Source of the DNA: Rhodospirillales bacterium
GTDB taxonomy: Bacteria; Pseudomonadota; Alphaproteobacteria; Rhodospirillales; 2-02-FULL-58-16
Length of the DNA: 16,395 nucleotides
Assembly: GCA_021775195.1 (NCBI GenBank)
Contig: JAJFIG010000147.1
Span: 1 to 16,395, forward strand
Reading direction: 5' to 3'
Part shown: piece after piece, positions 14,310-16,395 of the stretch
Numbering within the stretch: the first letter of the stretch is position 1
How the letters are laid out: every line of letters begins with the position of its first letter
Program-made: the position numbers and the translations under genes
Notes under the pieces: generated by a model
Seen by the model: only the letters and a program-made list of their open reading frames with translations
What the model was told of the DNA's origin: nothing
Databases searched by the model: none

Positions 14310-15791
14310 TCACGACCCGGCGCCGGCGGGTGCCGTGCCCGGGGCCTCTTCGTAGACGTCCTCGCTGCGTATCTCGCCCCGCGCCGTCTTCCACAAGTTA
14401 TAAACCATGATCAGCGACCCGACGACGAACAGCACCCCGCCAAGCGAGCGTATGACATAGTAGGGATGCATGGCCTCGACGGTCTCGATGAACGAATACT
14501 GAAGGAAGCCGAGCGAGTCGTACGCCCGCCACATGAGCCCCTGCATGATCCCGGAAATCCACATGGACGTGATGTAGAGCACGATACCGATGGTCGCGGT
14601 CCAGAAGTGGTAGGTAACCAGTCTCATCGAATAGAGGCGTTCGCGCTTCCAAAGTTTGGGCGCCAGGTTGTAAAGGGCACCGAAGCTGACGAAGGCAACC
14701 CACCCCAACGCCCCCGAATGCACGTGGCCAATGGTCCAGTCGGTATAATGGCTGAGTGAATTCACCGCCTTGATCGACATCGCCGGGCCCTCGAAGGTGC
14801 TCATGCCATAGAATGCCATCGATGTGATCAGGAAGCGCAATACCGGGTCGGTGCGCAGTTTGTCCCAAGCACCCGACAGGGTCATGATGCCGTTGACCAT
14901 ACCGCCCCAGGACGGCATCCACAGAACCACCGAGAACACCATGCCCAGGGTCTGCGCCCAATCGGGCAGCGCAGTGTAATGCAGGTGATGGGGTCCGGCC
15001 CAGATGTAGAGGAAGATCAGCGACCAGAAATGGACGATGGACAGCCTGTATGAATAGATCGGGCGATTGGCCTGCTTGGGAATGAAGTAGTACATGATCC
15101 CCAGGAAGCCGGCGGTGAGGAAGAAACCCACGGCGTTGTGGCCGTACCACCACTGGGTCAGGGCGTCCTGCACGCCCGCCCAGACAACGTAGCTTTTCGC
15201 CCCCGTCAACGACACCGGCACCGCGAGGGCGTTGACGACGTGCAACATGGCAACGGTAAGGATGAAGGCCAGGAAGAACCAGTTGGCGACGTAGATGTGG
15301 GGTTCCTTGCGCTTGAAGAGCGTCCCGGCGAAGACCACCAGATAGGCAACCCAGACGACGGTCAGGAGAATGTCCACGTACCACTCGGGTTCGGCGTATT
15401 CCTTTCCCTGGGTGATTCCGAGCACATAACCCAGTGCCGCCAGCACGATGACAGCCTGGTAGCCCCAGAAGACGAAACCGGCCAGTGCCCGGCCTCCGAA
15501 CAGCGTCGCCCGGCAGGTCCGCTGCACGACGTAGAGCGACGTTGCAATCAGCGCGTTGCCACCGAAGGCGAAGACCACACCCGAGGTATGGACCGGGCGC
15601 AGCCGCCCGAACGTCGTCCATTCCAAGCCCAGATTGAGAACCGGAAAGGCCAGTTGCAGGGCGATATACAGCCCCGCCACGAATCCGATCACGCCCCAGA
15701 AAACGGTAGCGATGAAAAGTTTTTTGACGATATCCTCGTCATAGGCAACCGGCGTTGGAACGGCACCAACGGTTGCTGTCGCTTCGCTCAT
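14310..15791 (-). CDS. ccoN: cbb3 cytochrome c oxidase catalytic subunit CcoN (subunit I)
   Basis: A 493-residue, twelve-helix heme-copper oxidase of the C family, which reduces O2 at very low oxygen levels. The ligands expected from the Pseudomonas stutzeri structure are present and spaced correctly: His68 (RPVHTS, heme b), His218 (WWYGHN, CuB), Tyr262 with His268-His269 ([12 protein letters not shown], cross-linked Tyr and CuB ligands), and His356/His358 (GHVHSG, hemes b3 and b). The ATG at 15791 has GGGAGA 6 bases upstream. An ATG at 15854 is in frame but adds a Pro/Ala-rich stretch with no Shine-Dalgarno. It heads the operon; I found no FNR/FixK box upstream. Confidence 0.98.
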   Translation of the reverse strand: MSEATATVGAVPTPVAYDEDIVKKLFIATVFWGVIGFVAGLYIALQLAFPVLNLGLEWTTFGRLRPVHTSGVVFAFGGNALIATSLYVVQRTCRATLFGGRALAGFVFWGYQAVIVLAALGYVLGITQGKEYAEPEWYVDILLTVVWVAYLVVFAGTLFKRKEPHIYVANWFFLAFILTVAMLHVVNALAVPVSLTGAKSYVVWAGVQDALTQWWYGHNAVGFFLTAGFLGIMYYFIPKQANRPIYSYRLSIVHFWSLIFLYIWAGPHHLHYTALPDWAQTLGMVFSVVLWMPSWGGMVNGIMTLSGAWDKLRTDPVLRFLITSMAFYGMSTFEGPAMSIKAVNSLSHYTDWTIGHVHSGALGWVAFVSFGALYNLAPKLWKRERLYSMRLVTYHFWTATIGIVLYITSMWISGIMQGLMWRAYDSLGFLQYSFIETVEAMHPYYVIRSLGGVLFVVGSLIMVYNLWKTARGEIRSEDVYEEAPGTAPAGAGS

Positions 15792-16043
15792 TGTGGTCTC
15801 CCGAAAACCCCGATTCTTACAGGCTGGCTCCGGTTGTGCCGCAGCATCGCTCACGAACCCCGGCGCAGTGTTCCGGTGGCCCCGACACTAACCCCGCCGT
15901 TTCCGCGACGCAACATAGTACATCGGATTTCGAGTGAATTTGGACTCGACACGCCGGGCGCCCCGGACATAATCGGGTCCAAGTCCCACCGGGCGCGCAT
16001 AATCCCGCGCCGACGAGGGCGGGGGGATCAAGGGAAGGGTTTC
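15792..16043. promoter_or_regulatory. Divergent ccoN/lipoprotein intergenic region
   Basis: This 252-base gap must hold the promoters of ccoN (-) and the 16044 gene (+). I searched for TTGAY-N4-RTCAA and TTGA-N6-TCAA and found none. Two inverted repeats stand out: TCGAGT-N8-ACTCGA (15930-15949) and GGCGCG-N8-CGCGCC (15992-16011). TACTAT (- strand, complement of 15914-15919) could be a -10 for ccoN, and CATAAT (15998-16003 or 15968-15973) a -10 on the + strand, but none has a convincing -35. Confidence 0.35.
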
Positions 16044-16395
16044 ATGGATCGACTTCAGGCAACCGCCGGCCGGCGGCGGGGCGACGAAGCATTGTGGAAG
16101 GTACGGACACTTGCTGCCGTACTTCTCACCGTCGGCCTCGGCGTGGTCGGCGCCTGCGTCCCGGATCCCGATCGGACGCCCCCGGTCGCCGCTGCCGCGC
16201 CGCCGGAAGCCGAGGCGGATGCCGGGAGCGAAACGCAACCCGCGGCCGAGTCGAACGCCGCGTCCATTGCCGTGAGTTCCGCGGCTGCGGATCTGACCAC
16301 CCTGAAACCCCAGGCCGAGGAACCGCCGACACCGGAACCCGCGCCAGCACCCCGCCCCCCGGCGCGGGCCAAGAGCCACATGGTCGCTACCGGCC
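16044..16395 (+). CDS. Probable lipoprotein, 5' part only (possible LysM envelope protein)
   Basis: The frame runs from ATG 16044 (AAGGG 6 bases upstream) to the window end with no stop, 117 residues visible. A short Arg-rich start is followed by a hydrophobic stretch (TLAAVLLTVGLGVVGA, about 22-37) and Cys38, which fits a lipobox (VGAC) for lipid attachment. A long low-complexity region rich in Pro, Ala and Glu follows (about 40-108), typical of spacers that reach from the outer membrane to peptidoglycan. The last visible residues, SHMVATG, resemble the start of a LysM domain (H-x-V-x-x-G). LysM identity is a guess until the downstream sequence is read. Confidence 0.65.
   Translation, partial: MDRLQATAGRRRGDEALWKVRTLAAVLLTVGLGVVGACVPDPDRTPPVAAAAPPEAEADAGSETQPAAESNAASIAVSSAAADLTTLKPQAEEPPTPEPAPAPRPPARAKSHMVATG

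Overview
The window is GC-rich chromosomal DNA, most likely from an alphaproteobacterium of the Rhodospirillales type. The evidence is a complete cbb3 oxidase operon with fixGHIS-type assembly genes, the long two-module dCTP deaminase typical of alphaproteobacteria, and panB-panC. I saw no tRNA, rRNA, CRISPR array or recognisable transposase. The species assignment is inference.

Left part (1-2590, all + strand): the 3' end of a gene for a protein with an OmpA-like C-terminus, a clear intrinsic terminator, a xanthine-guanine phosphoribosyltransferase (gpt), and a secreted PQQ-dependent sorbosone/aldose dehydrogenase.

The - strand block 2621-4747 is a tight operon, panB-panC-yqaA: two steps of pantothenate synthesis plus a small DedA/VTT-like membrane protein. 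Divergent from it, dcd and purC (5061-7235) serve nucleotide synthesis. The 313-base gap between these operons is AT-rich compared with its flanks. It carries an imperfect 64-67 base tandem repeat with five same-strand near-matches to the DnaA box, which suggests either a replication origin or a DnaA-controlled promoter.

The right half (7220-15791) is a cbb3 cytochrome oxidase locus on the - strand. In transcription order it holds ccoN, ccoO, ccoQ, ccoP (structural genes), ccoG and ccoH (assembly), then ccoI and ccoS (copper ATPase and assembly). Two of these genes, ccoQ (50 aa) and ccoS (57 aa), are very short. The locus is split between ccoH and ccoI by two + strand transcription units. One is a 100-residue membrane protein of unknown function. 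The other is a compact unit with a candidate promoter over a 7+7 inverted repeat, a 14-base match to the anti-Shine-Dalgarno sequence, a 26-codon ORF and a strong terminator. I recognise no family for this peptide, and with the DnaA-box region it is the most novel-looking element here. The right end holds the start of a + strand lipoprotein gene, probably a LysM-type envelope protein, divergent from ccoN.
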